From Brenneria rubrifaciens (GTDB taxonomy: Bacteria; Pseudomonadota; Gammaproteobacteria; Enterobacterales; Enterobacteriaceae): a stretch of 64,000 nt of DNA. The notes beneath the pieces were generated by a model. That model saw only the letters and a list, made by a program, of their open reading frames with translations. It had not been told where the DNA came from and made no database searches. Each line of letters starts with the position of its first letter. Positions within the stretch are counted from its first letter, which is position 1. Shown one piece after another: positions 52,397-61,482 of the stretch. The DNA is taken from contig NZ_CP034035.1 of assembly GCF_005484945.1 (NCBI RefSeq), forward strand, positions 3,534,001 to 3,598,000. The letters run 5' to 3'. Both the position numbers and the translations under genes were made by a program.

Positions 52397-53347
52397 TCAG
52401 AGCCAGTTTTTACGTTTGAAATAAAGATAGGGAGCCAGACCTGCCAGGATCATCAACACAATCGCGCCCGGATACCCGAATGACCATTTGAGTTCAGGCA
52501 TGAACTCAAAGTTCATCCCATAGCTGGACGCCACCAGCGTTGGCGGCAGAAAGACCACGGAAACCACCGAGAAGATCTTGATGATACGGCTTTGCTCAAT
52601 ATTGATAAAACCCATCGCCGCCTGCATCAAAAAGTTGACTTTTTGAAACAGAGATTCGTTATGGGGCAGCAGGGACTCGATATCGCGCAGAATTTCGCGG
52701 GCCTGCTCCAGTTGACCTGATGGTAAACGGGTCTTGCGAACCAGAAAATTCAGCGCGCGCTGCGTGTCCATTAAACACAGGCGAACTTTCCAGCCCACAT
52801 CTTCCAGCTCCGCCAACGTTGAAAGCGCGTCATCGTACTCTTCGCCCTGACGCCCTTCCATAATGACGCGGCTTAGCGATTCCAAATCGCTGTAGATATT
52901 CTCGATTTCGTCGGCCAGTTGTTCAATTTTGGTTTCAAATAAATCCAGCAGCAGTTCGTAGGCGTTGCCATCGACCAGCGTTTGATTGCGAGCGCGCATC
53001 CGGTACAGGCGAAACGCGGGCAGTTCGCGTTCGCGCAGCGTATACAGGCGGCCATCACGAATGGTAAACGCCACGGTCGCGTTACCGGCGTGATCTTCCG
53101 CATCTTCAAAAAAGAAGAAGGAGTGAATGTGCAGCCCGTCTTCGTCTTCAAAGAAACGCGCCGACGCCTCGATATCCTCCAGCTCCGGCCGGGTAGCCAG
53201 ACTTTGTCCCAGTTCCTTTTGTACTTTCTCTCGCTCGTCATCTTCAGGCTCGATCAAATCGACCCAGACAGAGGAGGTGAGATCATCGGAGTCATCCAAT
53301 TCCAGACGAGATAAACGGCAGTGATCCAGTTTAAACGCGCTCAGCAT
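52397..53347 (-). CDS. corA: Magnesium/cobalt channel CorA
   Basis: Pentameric Mg2+ channel of the inner membrane. 316 residues from [19 protein letters not shown], the E. coli length; an in-frame start 36 bp further upstream is less likely. Long cytoplasmic N-terminal helical domain, then two C-terminal membrane segments with the selectivity motif [11 protein letters not shown] and the basic tail YFKRKNWL. The 5' leader carries a small reading frame and a hairpin like the regulatory corA leader of Salmonella. Confidence 0.97.
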   Translation of the reverse strand: MLSAFKLDHCRLSRLELDDSDDLTSSVWVDLIEPEDDEREKVQKELGQSLATRPELEDIEASARFFEDEDGLHIHSFFFFEDAEDHAGNATVAFTIRDGRLYTLRERELPAFRLYRMRARNQTLVDGNAYELLLDLFETKIEQLADEIENIYSDLESLSRVIMEGRQGEEYDDALSTLAELEDVGWKVRLCLMDTQRALNFLVRKTRLPSGQLEQAREILRDIESLLPHNESLFQKVNFLMQAAMGFINIEQSRIIKIFSVVSVVFLPPTLVASSYGMNFEFMPELKWSFGYPGAIVLMILAGLAPYLYFKRKNWL

Positions 53348-53487
53348 AGGCCATAGCTCCCTTTCGGTAACAGAGATGGACAACGCGATTGAAGCACAGA
53401 AACAGAGGTGAAAACATCACCGGCAGGTTTCAGTCCGTTCGACGGATCTGACTCGTAGCGACATAAATAGCATCGCTGACAACCACG

Positions 53488-53516
53488 AAGGCTATCAGCG
53501 ACAGGAAGATAGCCTT
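53488..53516 (-). promoter_or_regulatory. Hairpin in the corA leader
   Basis: AAGGCTATC and GATAGCCTT form a perfect 9-bp stem around an 11-base loop. It overlaps the stop codon of the leader peptide, so ribosomes finishing the leader frame would disrupt it. Lies 141 bp before corA. Confidence 0.55.
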
Positions 53517-53571
53517 AGAAGTTGTACCTAACGATAAGGTTATTGAGCCAGCATCGACTGGGTGTGTCCAA
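53515..53571 (-). CDS. corL: CorL-type leader peptide of corA
   Basis: 18-codon frame starting TTG at 53571: M-D-T-P-S-R-C-W-L-N-N-L-I-V-R-Y-N-F then TAA. GGAGG lies 9 bp upstream, within 30 bp of the predicted transcription start. In Salmonella, translation of the short leader frame corL controls Rho-dependent termination before corA according to Mg2+. Position and size fit that role here. The stop codon lies inside a 9-bp hairpin (53488-53516). Confidence 0.6.
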   Translation of the reverse strand: MDTPSRCWLNNLIVRYNF

Positions 53572-53603
53572 GGCGTGGGTCCTCCGGGAATAATGATGCG
53601 CGC

Positions 53604-53633
53604 ATGTTACGCCGAGATGAAAAAGGCTGTCAA
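53604..53633 (-). promoter_or_regulatory. corA promoter
   Basis: On the reverse strand a perfect -35 TTGACA (53633-53628), an 18-bp spacer and a -10 TAACAT (53609-53604). Transcription would start near 53597, giving a ~250-nt leader before corA that contains corL. Confidence 0.7.
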
Positions 53634-53639
53634 CTTTAA

Positions 53640-54084
53640 AACCCGCTGTTGCCGATTGAATAAATTTTCTGGTTTTGCCCCCAGAGATTGGTGATGTGGC
53701 AATGGTTAAATGAATGATGAGGCCATCATTGCCAGACCAATCTGTTCAAGGATGAAGTGGGCTGATAACGTATTAAACCTTTCAATTTATCAATACACAA
53801 TACGCGTTGATGTATTGCACACAGCACACACATTAAATAACCACCAACATATAACGCATAATATTATTATCACGATCATGAAATAAATCTATTTCATGAT
53901 GCCTTAAAGAGCAATTACAATACCTATAAAAACAATAAGATACATTCATTATATGGGTATCAAATTTGCTTTTTCGCAGCTAATCTTTAATATTGAAAAA
54001 TAAATTGATTAACCTATTTTATTTAAAACAAAAAGACGTTATAACGTCATCATTAAGGAATATTTGATACAAGGAGTTATATCG
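53640..54084. other. AT-rich region upstream of the hcp remnant
   Basis: 445 bp of very AT-rich non-coding DNA between the corA promoter and the decayed Hcp-effector gene. No reading frame or repeat is convincing. An AAGGAGTT ribosome-binding site at 54071-54078 precedes the hcp fragment. The base composition contrasts with the housekeeping flanks and marks an inserted segment reaching to about 55200. Confidence 0.6.
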
Positions 54085-54750
54085 ATGGCTAATTCTATTT
54101 TTATGAAAATAAAGGGACAAACGCAGGGACTTATATCTGAGTAAAGATGGATGTATCCTGTTTCATAAGGAAAAAATAAAAGAAATAGCTCGGCAATACA
54201 AAATACCAGCCATTCTCTTGGCGTTAGTCGCCAGAACTGAAGCTGGAGGAATGCCGGATTACTTTAAATATAGCGTCTTAGTTGCAAGACAATTTGATTA
54301 TCTCGGTAATGACGGGATAGATAACAACTTGACAGTAACCTCACGTCCCGAAAAAACATCAATGGGTGTTATTGCCATGCAAATAAGAGTCGTCGCAGAG
54401 AGTTTTGGAAAAAATCCAAATAATTTAAGTCACGTAGAGATAATATACATCTCAAGTTGCTTACAAAAAGATCATTTAAATTTAGCCAAAGTTACACAAC
54501 ACCTCTATGATTTAATCAAATATGATTATCCCAATCTCGATACTCTCTATCTAACCGACGAGCAGTTGATTGTGTAGGTTCTCGCTACAACAGAGGTATT
54601 CAACGCAATTTCCATGATTTCATTGGATCAATTAACGCAAAAGAAGTCGCACCAGAGAGAGAATAGACATCATATGGCAGATCGATGCTGAAACATAAAG
54701 AAAGAGCAACTAAGTTGCTTTATGGTCACGCCGTCAAACAAGGCTCATGA
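54085..54750 (+). pseudogene. Decayed Hcp-linked lysozyme-like type VI effector
   Basis: ATG 54085, behind AAGGAGTT, gives MANSIFMKIKGQTQGLISE, the conserved start of an Hcp tube protein, then stops at TAA 54142. Another frame, open from 54113, continues as LSKDGCILFHKEKIKEIARQYKIPAILLALVARTEAGGMPDYFK and on to TSMGVIAMQIRVVAESFGKNPNNLS and stops at 54577. A third frame then gives GSRYNRGIQRNFHDFIGS, a TAG at 54664, and TSYGRSMLKHKERATKLLYGHAVKQGS ending at 54750. Joined, the pieces resemble the lysozyme-like toxin domain found in Hcp- or Rhs-linked effectors (glutamate in TEAGG, RYNRG near the end). So there is an internal deletion of most of Hcp plus a frameshift and a nonsense codon. The toxin family is from memory; the breaks are seen directly. 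Confidence 0.75.
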
Positions 54751-54779
54751 TAAATAAGCTAAAAAAGTATTTACGCTAG

Positions 54780-55073
54780 ATGTTGAAAAAAAATATTTTT
54801 TCCCTCTTTTTTATTCTATGGTTACGTAATTATTTGTGTTTTTTTATCTATCTGTTCTTCACAATAGAATATGCGTGGATGATCGATGATATGGGGATCA
54901 AAAGCTTTTGCGATGTTCCGAAAGGAGATGGCGATGGGTTTTTCTTCTTCATTATTTTTCCTTTATTTATTCCATTTTTTTTCGTAGAAAAGAATAAAAT
55001 CAGAATAATAACATTATTTATTATAGCATTATATTATATATGGCGATTTCTAATAAGATTCCAAGTCTGTTAA
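54780..55073 (+). CDS. Small membrane protein, probable immunity to the decayed effector
   Basis: 97 residues with three hydrophobic segments: about residues 7-30, 53-68 (FFFFIIFPLFIPFFFV) and 75-93. Between the first two lies IEYAWMIDDMGIKSFCDVPKGDGDG, which resembles the small YjeO/DUF2645 inner-membrane family. It starts 29 bp after the end of the effector remnant, where an immunity gene would be. An inner-membrane protein with a periplasmic loop fits protection against a cell-wall-degrading toxin. It is intact although the toxin is dead. Very AT-rich; no strong ribosome-binding site. Function is inferred. Confidence 0.65.
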   Translation: MLKKNIFSLFFILWLRNYLCFFIYLFFTIEYAWMIDDMGIKSFCDVPKGDGDGFFFFIIFPLFIPFFFVEKNKIRIITLFIIALYYIWRFLIRFQVC

Positions 55074-55318
55074 ATAACCTTCAACTCGACGAATAAAGAG
55101 ATGTTGATATCTAAGTCGGCAATTTAATAAAAAAAAGGGTTCGAGAGTTCTACGAAATTATGGAAAAAAAATGAAATACGCCAGCGTGCGGGAAAACTGA
55201 TTAAGGCCGCCCGCCGTTTTAAATCTCACGTAACAATAGCGTAGCTGTTATTTCCCATACTCTTTCCCTCGCTTTTTTACCGTCGTCTCTGCTTTGGAAA
55301 AACACCATTTTTAACATA

Positions 55319-57481
55319 TCACACCGTTTCAAGTCGGGCGTAAGCCGCCACCAGCCATTTAATTCCCTGTCCCTGAAACGCCACCTGAATCCGGCAATGA
55401 TCACCGCTACCCTCAAGATTAACGATGGTGCCTTCACCAAATTTAGTGTGCCGAACCCGCTGGCCCAGCGAATAACCACTGTCATTCTGGCTGACCGGCG
55501 TTCCCAGGCGCCGGTGATTAACCGGGCGAGAGACGCTGGCCCGCAAGCGGACTTCTTCGACGCATTCGGGCGGCAACTCTCCCACAAAACGCGAAGGACG
55601 ATGATAAGCTTCTTTGCCGTATAAACGCCGGGATTCCGCATAGGTCAACGTCAGCTTTTGCATGGCGCGGGTCACGCCCACATAGGCCAGCCGGCGTTCC
55701 TCTTCCAGCCGGCCGCCTTCATCCAGCGACATCTGGCTGGGGAACATGCCCTCTTCCATCCCGACGATGAAAACCTGCGGAAACTCCAGCCCTTTCGCCG
55801 AATGCAGCGTCATGAGTTGCACCGCGTCCTGATTGGCGTCCGCCTGGCCTTCTCCTGCCTCCAGCGCCGCGTGCGACAAGAAAGCCTGTAACGGCATCAG
55901 ATCCTGGTCTTCATCCTGATAGCTGAATTGTCGCGTGGCGGTGACCAGTTCTTCAAGGTTTTCTATCCGCGCCTGACCTTTCTCCCCTTTCTCCTGCTCG
56001 TACATGCTCCACAGGCCGGAATCTTTAATCACCCGATCCGTCTGCACATGCAATGGCAGTTCGGCGGTTTCATAAGCCAGCGCATCAACCAGCTCCATAA
56101 AGCGCTGTAGCGAGGCGCTTGCGCGTCCCGCCAGCACTTTGTCCTGCAATAACACTCGGGTTGACTGCCACAACGTCAACTGTCTGTCGCGGGCGGTTTG
56201 GCGCACCACATCCAGCGTTCTGTCGCCAATGCCGCGCGTCGGGGTATTCACCACCCGCTCAAACGCCGCATCATCATTACGGTTGGCAATCAGACGAAGA
56301 TACGCCAACGCATCTTTTATTTCCTGACGCTCAAAGAACCGCATGCCGCCGTAAATACGGTAAGACATGCTTTGTTGTAACAGCGCTTCTTCCAGCACAC
56401 GCGACTGGGCGTTGCTACGGTATAGGATAGCGTTATCGTTCAACGCGCCGCCGTTTTCCTGCCAGACTTTAATCCGGTTGACGACAAACCGCGCTTCGTC
56501 CAGTTCATTAAATGCACAGTAGAGTGAAATCGGCTCGCCATCCACGCCGTCCGTCCACAGATTTTTCCCCAGGCGTCCGCCGTTGTGCGCAATCAGCGCG
56601 TTGGCCGCCTTCAGGATGTTGCTGGTTGAACGGTAATTCTGCTCCAGCCGGATCGTCTCAGCGCCGGTAAAGTCTTTCAGGAACAATTGGATATTTTCAA
56701 CCTGAGCCCCACGCCAGCCATAGATTGACTGGTCGTCATCGCCAACGATCATCACCTTGGCGCTATCGCCTGCCAGTATGCGAATCCATGCATACTGGAT
56801 ACGGTTGGTATCCTGAAACTCATCCACCAAAATATTGGTAAAGCGCTCACGGTAATGGTTCAGCACGTGCGGTTTGTTCAGCCACAGTTCGTGCGCGCGC
56901 AGCAGCAATTCGGCAAAATCCACCAGCCCGGCGCGATCGCAGGCTTCCTGATAGGCTTGATAAACTCGCTGCCAGGTTTGTTCGATTGGGTTGCCGTAAC
57001 TTTCGATATGTTGGGGACGCAACCCTTCGTCTTTTTTTCCGTTGATGTACCACATGGCCTGACGCGGCGGCCACTGCTTCTCATCCAGATTCAGCGCTCG
57101 TATTAGACGTTTGAGCAACCGCAGTTGATCATCGCTGTCCAGAATCTGAAAATCCTGCGGCAACCCGGCATCCATATGGTGCGCGCGCAGCAAACGGTGG
57201 GCTAAGCCATGAAAAGTGCCAATCCACATCCCGCCCTGACTGGTGCCGATCAAGTGCTCGATGCGGTGCCGCATTTCCGCTGCCGCCTTATTGGTAAAGG
57301 TCACCGCCATAACGGAATAAGGGGAGCAATTTTCGACGGACAGCAGCCAGGCAATACGGTGCACCAATACCCGGGTTTTGCCACTGCCTGCCCCGGCCAG
57401 CACCAATAAATTGCCACGCGGCGCGGCTACCGCAGCGCGTTGATTGTCGTTGAGGCCATCGAGCAGTTCAGAAACGTCCAT
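55319..57481 (-). CDS. uvrD: DNA helicase II UvrD
   Basis: Superfamily 1 3'-5' helicase of nucleotide excision and mismatch repair. 720 residues, identical in length to E. coli. Walker A LAGAGSGKTRVLVHR at about residues 29-43, DEFQDTN motif II, GDDDQSIYGWRGA motif III, and C-terminal VYVGVTRAMQKL-like motif VI (LAYVGVTRAMQKLTLTYAE). An SOS box lies 58 bp upstream. Last gene of the dapF-yigA-xerC-yigB-uvrD cluster. Confidence 0.98.
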   Translation of the reverse strand: MDVSELLDGLNDNQRAAVAAPRGNLLVLAGAGSGKTRVLVHRIAWLLSVENCSPYSVMAVTFTNKAAAEMRHRIEHLIGTSQGGMWIGTFHGLAHRLLRAHHMDAGLPQDFQILDSDDQLRLLKRLIRALNLDEKQWPPRQAMWYINGKKDEGLRPQHIESYGNPIEQTWQRVYQAYQEACDRAGLVDFAELLLRAHELWLNKPHVLNHYRERFTNILVDEFQDTNRIQYAWIRILAGDSAKVMIVGDDDQSIYGWRGAQVENIQLFLKDFTGAETIRLEQNYRSTSNILKAANALIAHNGGRLGKNLWTDGVDGEPISLYCAFNELDEARFVVNRIKVWQENGGALNDNAILYRSNAQSRVLEEALLQQSMSYRIYGGMRFFERQEIKDALAYLRLIANRNDDAAFERVVNTPTRGIGDRTLDVVRQTARDRQLTLWQSTRVLLQDKVLAGRASASLQRFMELVDALAYETAELPLHVQTDRVIKDSGLWSMYEQEKGEKGQARIENLEELVTATRQFSYQDEDQDLMPLQAFLSHAALEAGEGQADANQDAVQLMTLHSAKGLEFPQVFIVGMEEGMFPSQMSLDEGGRLEEERRLAYVGVTRAMQKLTLTYAESRRLYGKEAYHRPSRFVGELPPECVEEVRLRASVSRPVNHRRLGTPVSQNDSGYSLGQRVRHTKFGEGTIVNLEGSGDHCRIQVAFQGQGIKWLVAAYARLETV

Positions 57482-57538
57482 AGATACCGGTTATCCATTG
57501 ACGGGAAACCGTGTCATCGCAAAGAAGACACTTTCCCA

Positions 57539-57554
57539 CTGGTTATTTGTACAG
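57539..57554 (-). promoter_or_regulatory. LexA (SOS) box upstream of uvrD
   Basis: CTGTACAAATAACCAG on the reverse strand, CTG-N10-CAG, a good match to the LexA consensus. It lies in the 85-bp gap between yigB and uvrD, as for the SOS-inducible uvrD of E. coli. Confidence 0.8.
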
Positions 57555-57566
57555 TTTGATGAATGA

Positions 57567-58283
57567 TTATACCAATGCTGTCAGCGATGCCAACCGCGAA
57601 ATCTCAATATGAGGCAACAGCCGGGCGTCATTAATATGCATGAGCCTGCCTTCGCGCAGATTGATCCAGCACGCCTGCATACCGCAGCGAACCGCGCCTG
57701 CGACATCGGTAGTGAGATCGTCGCCCACATGCAGCATCTGATTCAGGGGCAGATCGAGTTTTTCCGCTGCCAGATGATACATATCATAAAACGGCTTTGC
57801 GCGCCCGTGAGGACCGGCGCGGAGAATAAAGGTAAAGTAATGATCTAACCCAAACAGATGCGGCTCGGCGTTACCATTGGTGATCGCCGCCAGCGGTAAA
57901 CGTTCGGCTAAGGCGGCCAGCGTGCGGTGCGTCTCTTGCGTCACATCGATTTGGCTGCGCCAGCGGGCGAAATCTTCCATCGCCGCCTTTGCACCGGCAA
58001 CCGCTTCATCCGCCTGCAAACCGGCATTCAGCATAACCTGTAAGACCGTACGACGCCGCCATTCCGTAACGTCATGATAAATATCCGGTTCCCGAGAACG
58101 CAGTTCATTGCGCAGATGCTTGAAGTCCACTAACTGAAAATCGCGTAACGCGGGATGGTAGTGCTGCAAAAAGCTCACCGACTCCCGCTCAGTCCGCCGT
58201 ATCACCTCATAATTGTCGTACAGGGTGTCATCCAAATCGAAGGTGATCGCGCGAACTTGACCCAGAGGCCGATAAAAATGCAT
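57567..58283 (-). CDS. yigB: HAD phosphatase YigB (FMN phosphatase)
   Basis: Haloacid dehalogenase phosphatase; E. coli YigB dephosphorylates 5-amino-6-(5-phosphoribitylamino)uracil and FMN in riboflavin metabolism. 238 residues, the E. coli length. Motif [11 protein letters not shown], motif [11 protein letters not shown], motif III Lys in [10 protein letters not shown], motif [19 protein letters not shown]. Its start overlaps the xerC stop by one base. Confidence 0.95.
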   Translation of the reverse strand: MHFYRPLGQVRAITFDLDDTLYDNYEVIRRTERESVSFLQHYHPALRDFQLVDFKHLRNELRSREPDIYHDVTEWRRRTVLQVMLNAGLQADEAVAGAKAAMEDFARWRSQIDVTQETHRTLAALAERLPLAAITNGNAEPHLFGLDHYFTFILRAGPHGRAKPFYDMYHLAAEKLDLPLNQMLHVGDDLTTDVAGAVRCGMQACWINLREGRLMHINDARLLPHIEISRLASLTALV

Positions 58284-59209
58284 CAGGTTTTTCCTCGTTT
58301 GGCGCGTGGATGCGCGGCATCATACACCGACGCTAAATGTTGAAAGTCCAGATGAGTATAAATCTGTGTCGTCGAAAGGTTGGCGTGCCCCAGCAACTCC
58401 TGCACCGCGCGTAAATCGCCGCTGGATTCCAGCAGATGAGTGGCAAATGAGTGACGCAGCTTGTGGGGGTGAACGTGACTGTTGACCCCTTGTTTCACAC
58501 CCCACTCGGCAAAACGCTTCTGCACATTGCGCATGGAGATACGCCGCCCCTGATTGGAAACAAAAATGGCGTCATTCTGCGGCCCGAACAGTTCGCGCAA
58601 CGCCAGCCAGTGCTCAAGCCAGGCCACCGCCGTTTTCCCCATCGGCAGTTTGCGCTCTTTGCTGCCTTTTCCCACGACCCGGACTTCACCCGCAGCAAGA
58701 TTGACATGCTGGCAATCCATTCCCACCAGTTCTGCCAGACGCAGGCCCGCACCGTACATCACTTCCAGCATCGTCCGATCGCGTACGGCCAGCGGATCGT
58801 TCGGATCGATATCCAGCAGACGGTTCATCTCGTCAACATCCATGTTTTTGGGTAAATGACGCCCGGCTCGCGGGGTGGAAACCCCTTTGGCCGGATTCGC
58901 GCCCAGTTCGCCACGCGACACCATCCAATCAAGAAAACTGCGCAACGCCGACAAACGCAGCGCCAGACTTGCCGCGTGCAGTCCGTCCCGCTTGCTGCGG
59001 GAAACCACAGCGCGGACGCCGCTCGCATCCAGTTTTTTCCAATCCGTTACTCCACCCGCCGCCACAATCGCGATCGCGGCAGCCAACTGGCGGGCGTAGC
59101 TGGTTTGCGTCAAGGGACTCAGTTGACGTTCCACTTTCAGATAGCGCAGAAAATCATCCACGCTGCGTTGCAGACAGGCACAGGTAGAAGACGAGGCGAC
59201 CTGGCTCAT
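58283..59209 (-). CDS. xerC: Tyrosine recombinase XerC
   Basis: Site-specific recombinase that with XerD resolves chromosome dimers at dif. 308 residues, about ten longer than E. coli at the N terminus. N-terminal SAM-like domain, then the catalytic domain with [11 protein letters not shown] (Arg), [10 protein letters not shown] (Lys), [18 protein letters not shown] (His and Arg), [22 protein letters not shown] (His and nucleophile Tyr). Overlaps yigA by 4 bp. Confidence 0.97.
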   Translation of the reverse strand: MSQVASSSTCACLQRSVDDFLRYLKVERQLSPLTQTSYARQLAAAIAIVAAGGVTDWKKLDASGVRAVVSRSKRDGLHAASLALRLSALRSFLDWMVSRGELGANPAKGVSTPRAGRHLPKNMDVDEMNRLLDIDPNDPLAVRDRTMLEVMYGAGLRLAELVGMDCQHVNLAAGEVRVVGKGSKERKLPMGKTAVAWLEHWLALRELFGPQNDAIFVSNQGRRISMRNVQKRFAEWGVKQGVNSHVHPHKLRHSFATHLLESSGDLRAVQELLGHANLSTTQIYTHLDFQHLASVYDAAHPRAKRGKT

Positions 59210-59910
59210 ATCCGCTCAACCCAGCGCTCCAGCATGGCTGGCAACATGGTCGCCAACTGCTGTAACAGGACCGTTCCCATTCCATCCTGATAGTGATGCG
59301 TGTCGCGGCTGCTGAAGATCAACAACCCCAAATCGTGATTTTCACCCATTAGCGATAACGCCACCGATCCTACCTGCTTGGCCTGAGGCAACACCAGCAG
59401 CAATTCAGGACCGTTCAAACTTCCCAGAAAATGGTTGGACTGACCAAGACGCTGAATACGCAGAGGTTCAAATAGGGCTCGATTCAGCGATAAATGGGTA
59501 AAACCGGAAGGCGCGCCGATTCGCCATTTATCACTGAACAGACGAACGGATGCGCCCGCCAGCCCCAGCTTACGCGCCCAGCGCTGGAGTCTGTCGAGCA
59601 TATCCAGTAGGCTGTCGGCCGACGCCAGTTTGGTTTGCAGGCCGAGAAGCCGTTTGAACAGCACCTCGTTCGCGCCCGCCTGCTCCATCAGCAGCGTGAT
59701 TTCTTCCTCAAGCTGAGTGATATGGTTGCGCTGACGGGCAAGCTGCCACTCGACCAGCGATACGCTGCCCCTAACGGGGTGAGGGATCCGCATCTGCTCG
59801 ATAGGCCGGGCATTGCGGATAAAAAAATCAGGATTCTGTTGCAGGAACTGCAAAACCATTTCGTCACTGAGTTCGATCTGGCGCTCTGCCTGCTCCTCGA
59901 CATTCTTCAT
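59206..59910 (-). CDS. yigA: DUF484 family protein YigA
   Basis: 234-residue cytoplasmic protein of unknown function, close to E. coli YigA (235). ATG 59910 ([30 protein letters not shown]) overlaps the dapF stop as ATGA; longer upstream reading lies inside dapF. A short helical N terminus with a coiled-coil-like stretch ([22 protein letters not shown]) precedes a GAF-like domain. Conserved between dapF and xerC in enterobacteria. Confidence 0.94.
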   Translation of the reverse strand: MKNVEEQAERQIELSDEMVLQFLQQNPDFFIRNARPIEQMRIPHPVRGSVSLVEWQLARQRNHITQLEEEITLLMEQAGANEVLFKRLLGLQTKLASADSLLDMLDRLQRWARKLGLAGASVRLFSDKWRIGAPSGFTHLSLNRALFEPLRIQRLGQSNHFLGSLNGPELLLVLPQAKQVGSVALSLMGENHDLGLLIFSSRDTHHYQDGMGTVLLQQLATMLPAMLERWVERI

Positions 59911-60731
59911 AAATGAATAAATCCATCGTAAACATGCGTTGCAGGACCGGTCATAAACAACGGATGCCCCGGACCATCCCAATGAATATCCAGACCGCCG
60001 CCCGGCAGCGATACGCGCACCTGTGAAGACAACAACCCCTGCTGTACCCCAACGGCAACAGCGGCACAGGCGCCGCTGCCGCATGCTTGCGTTTCGCCGG
60101 CGCCACGCTCGTAAACTCGCAGGCGAACCGTATGACGATCGACCACCTGCATAAAACCGATATTGGCACGTTCTGGAAAACGCTCATGGCTCTCCAGCAA
60201 CGGCCCGACCTCTTCCACCTTGGCGACACTCACATCATCGACCTGAATCACGCAGTGCGGGTTTCCCATGGATACCACGCCACAAAGTATGGTGTGTTCC
60301 CCGGCGCGCATGATGTAGGTTTTCTCTGCTTTTACCGCCCGAAACGGCACTTGTTGCGGTTCAAAATTGGGCTCTCCCATATTGACCCGAACCAGCTCGT
60401 CATCGGTGACGGAGAGGATCATGCGCCCGGTCTGGGTACTGACCGCAATATCGCGCTTGTTGGTCAGCCCTTTCAGGCGAACGAAGCGGGCGAAACAGCG
60501 CGCGCCATTGCCGCATTGCGCGACTTCACTGCCGTCAGCGTTGAAAATACGATAATGGAAATCCAGTTCGGGATCGTAAGGAGGTTCCACCACCAGAAGT
60601 TGATCAAAACCGACGCCGCAATATCGATCCGACAAACGGCGGATCAACTCGGGGGAAAAATAAACATTCTGCGTTACAGCATCAACAACCATGAAATCGT
60701 TGCCTAAGCCGTGCATCTTAGCGAACTGCAT
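59907..60731 (-). CDS. dapF: Diaminopimelate epimerase
   Basis: PLP-independent epimerase converting LL- to meso-diaminopimelate for lysine and peptidoglycan. 274 residues, the E. coli length. The two catalytic cysteines are Cys73 ([13 protein letters not shown]) and Cys217 ([16 protein letters not shown]). Its stop overlaps the yigA start by 4 bp. lptM lies upstream on the same strand. Confidence 0.98.
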   Translation of the reverse strand: MQFAKMHGLGNDFMVVDAVTQNVYFSPELIRRLSDRYCGVGFDQLLVVEPPYDPELDFHYRIFNADGSEVAQCGNGARCFARFVRLKGLTNKRDIAVSTQTGRMILSVTDDELVRVNMGEPNFEPQQVPFRAVKAEKTYIMRAGEHTILCGVVSMGNPHCVIQVDDVSVAKVEEVGPLLESHERFPERANIGFMQVVDRHTVRLRVYERGAGETQACGSGACAAVAVGVQQGLLSSQVRVSLPGGGLDIHWDGPGHPLFMTGPATHVYDGFIHL

Positions 60732-60820
60732 TATCCTGACTCCGCTAGCTTAACCAGGCGCGGTAAACCTTATCGTGACCAGTTATAAAATAATAATAGA
60801 CACATCGTCACGCATTAACG

Positions 60821-60982
60821 TCACATGGACGCTTTTTGATGTGATGCCTGATTCGCATTCTGCTCACCGGTTGTCGATGGGGCTTTCTGATCGGGTGGCA
60901 TATACAGCGGCCCTTTGAGGCCGCACCCAAACAGGCTCAGCAACGATAACGCCAGAAAAAACTGACGAACGACTTTTTTCAT
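60821..60982 (-). CDS. lptM: LPS-assembly lipoprotein LptM (YifL)
   Basis: 53-residue lipoprotein: MKKVVRQFFLALSLLSLFGC is the signal peptide with lipobox LFGC (lipidated Cys20), then GLKGPLYMPPDQKAPSTTGEQNANQ. The GLKGPLY motif after the lipid Cys is the family hallmark. LptM binds the LptD-LptE translocon and promotes its assembly in the outer membrane. Placed between dapF and the cyaY remnant exactly as in E. coli. Confidence 0.93.
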   Translation of the reverse strand: MKKVVRQFFLALSLLSLFGCGLKGPLYMPPDQKAPSTTGEQNANQASHQKASM

Positions 60983-61059
60983 AACATTAAGACCTGTAAT
61001 TCATACTCGTATGCTCTCTATAATCGCAGGTGGATCATGAAAATCAATAGGAATCGAAA

Positions 61060-61376
61060 ATGAACGATAGCGAGTCCTATCAAATAGCCGGCAAATGGAT
61101 GCGTCAGTTGGAAGAAACACTGGATTAGTTTGAAGGTAACGCCGACATCGATTATGAAACCAACGGTGGCGTACTGACGTCTAAGTTTGGAATATGGCAG
61201 CAGAATCGTGATTATTCGTTAGAAGCCAATGCATCATATCCGACCAGAGGCGATCGCCCCAATTATCAGGAGGATCGCTGGGTATGCGCTCGCAACGTCA
61301 ATGACTTTTGGCGTTGCTATGCGAAACCTGTTCCGCGCAAGCGAACGCATCCCGATACCGGTCATATTCGCCAAAG
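61060..61376 (+). pseudogene. cyaY: Decayed frataxin homologue CyaY
   Basis: Starts MNDSESYQIAGKWMRQLEET, matching the CyaY N terminus, but codon 23 is TAG (61126-61128). After it the frame reads FEGNADIDYETNGGVLTSKFG, close to CyaY DIDCEINGGVLTITFENG, then drifts. Later YQEDRWVCARNVNDFW resembles the CyaY GDEWICDRSGETFWDLL region, and downstream bases still resemble the C-terminal coding sequence. So there are a nonsense codon plus frame-disturbing changes and a shortened middle. CyaY binds iron and tunes iron-sulfur cluster assembly. Position between lptM and cyaA, convergent with cyaA and divergent from lptM, is the normal cyaY locus. Confidence 0.88.
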
Positions 61377-61482
61377 GCCAGTAATAACAGGTTATTGAAC
61401 CGCAACGAATCCATGACGAAGTCCTTTTCCAAATAAGGCGAAAGTAATAACCGGGTCTGGTGAAAATTCGCAGGGTTGGGCG

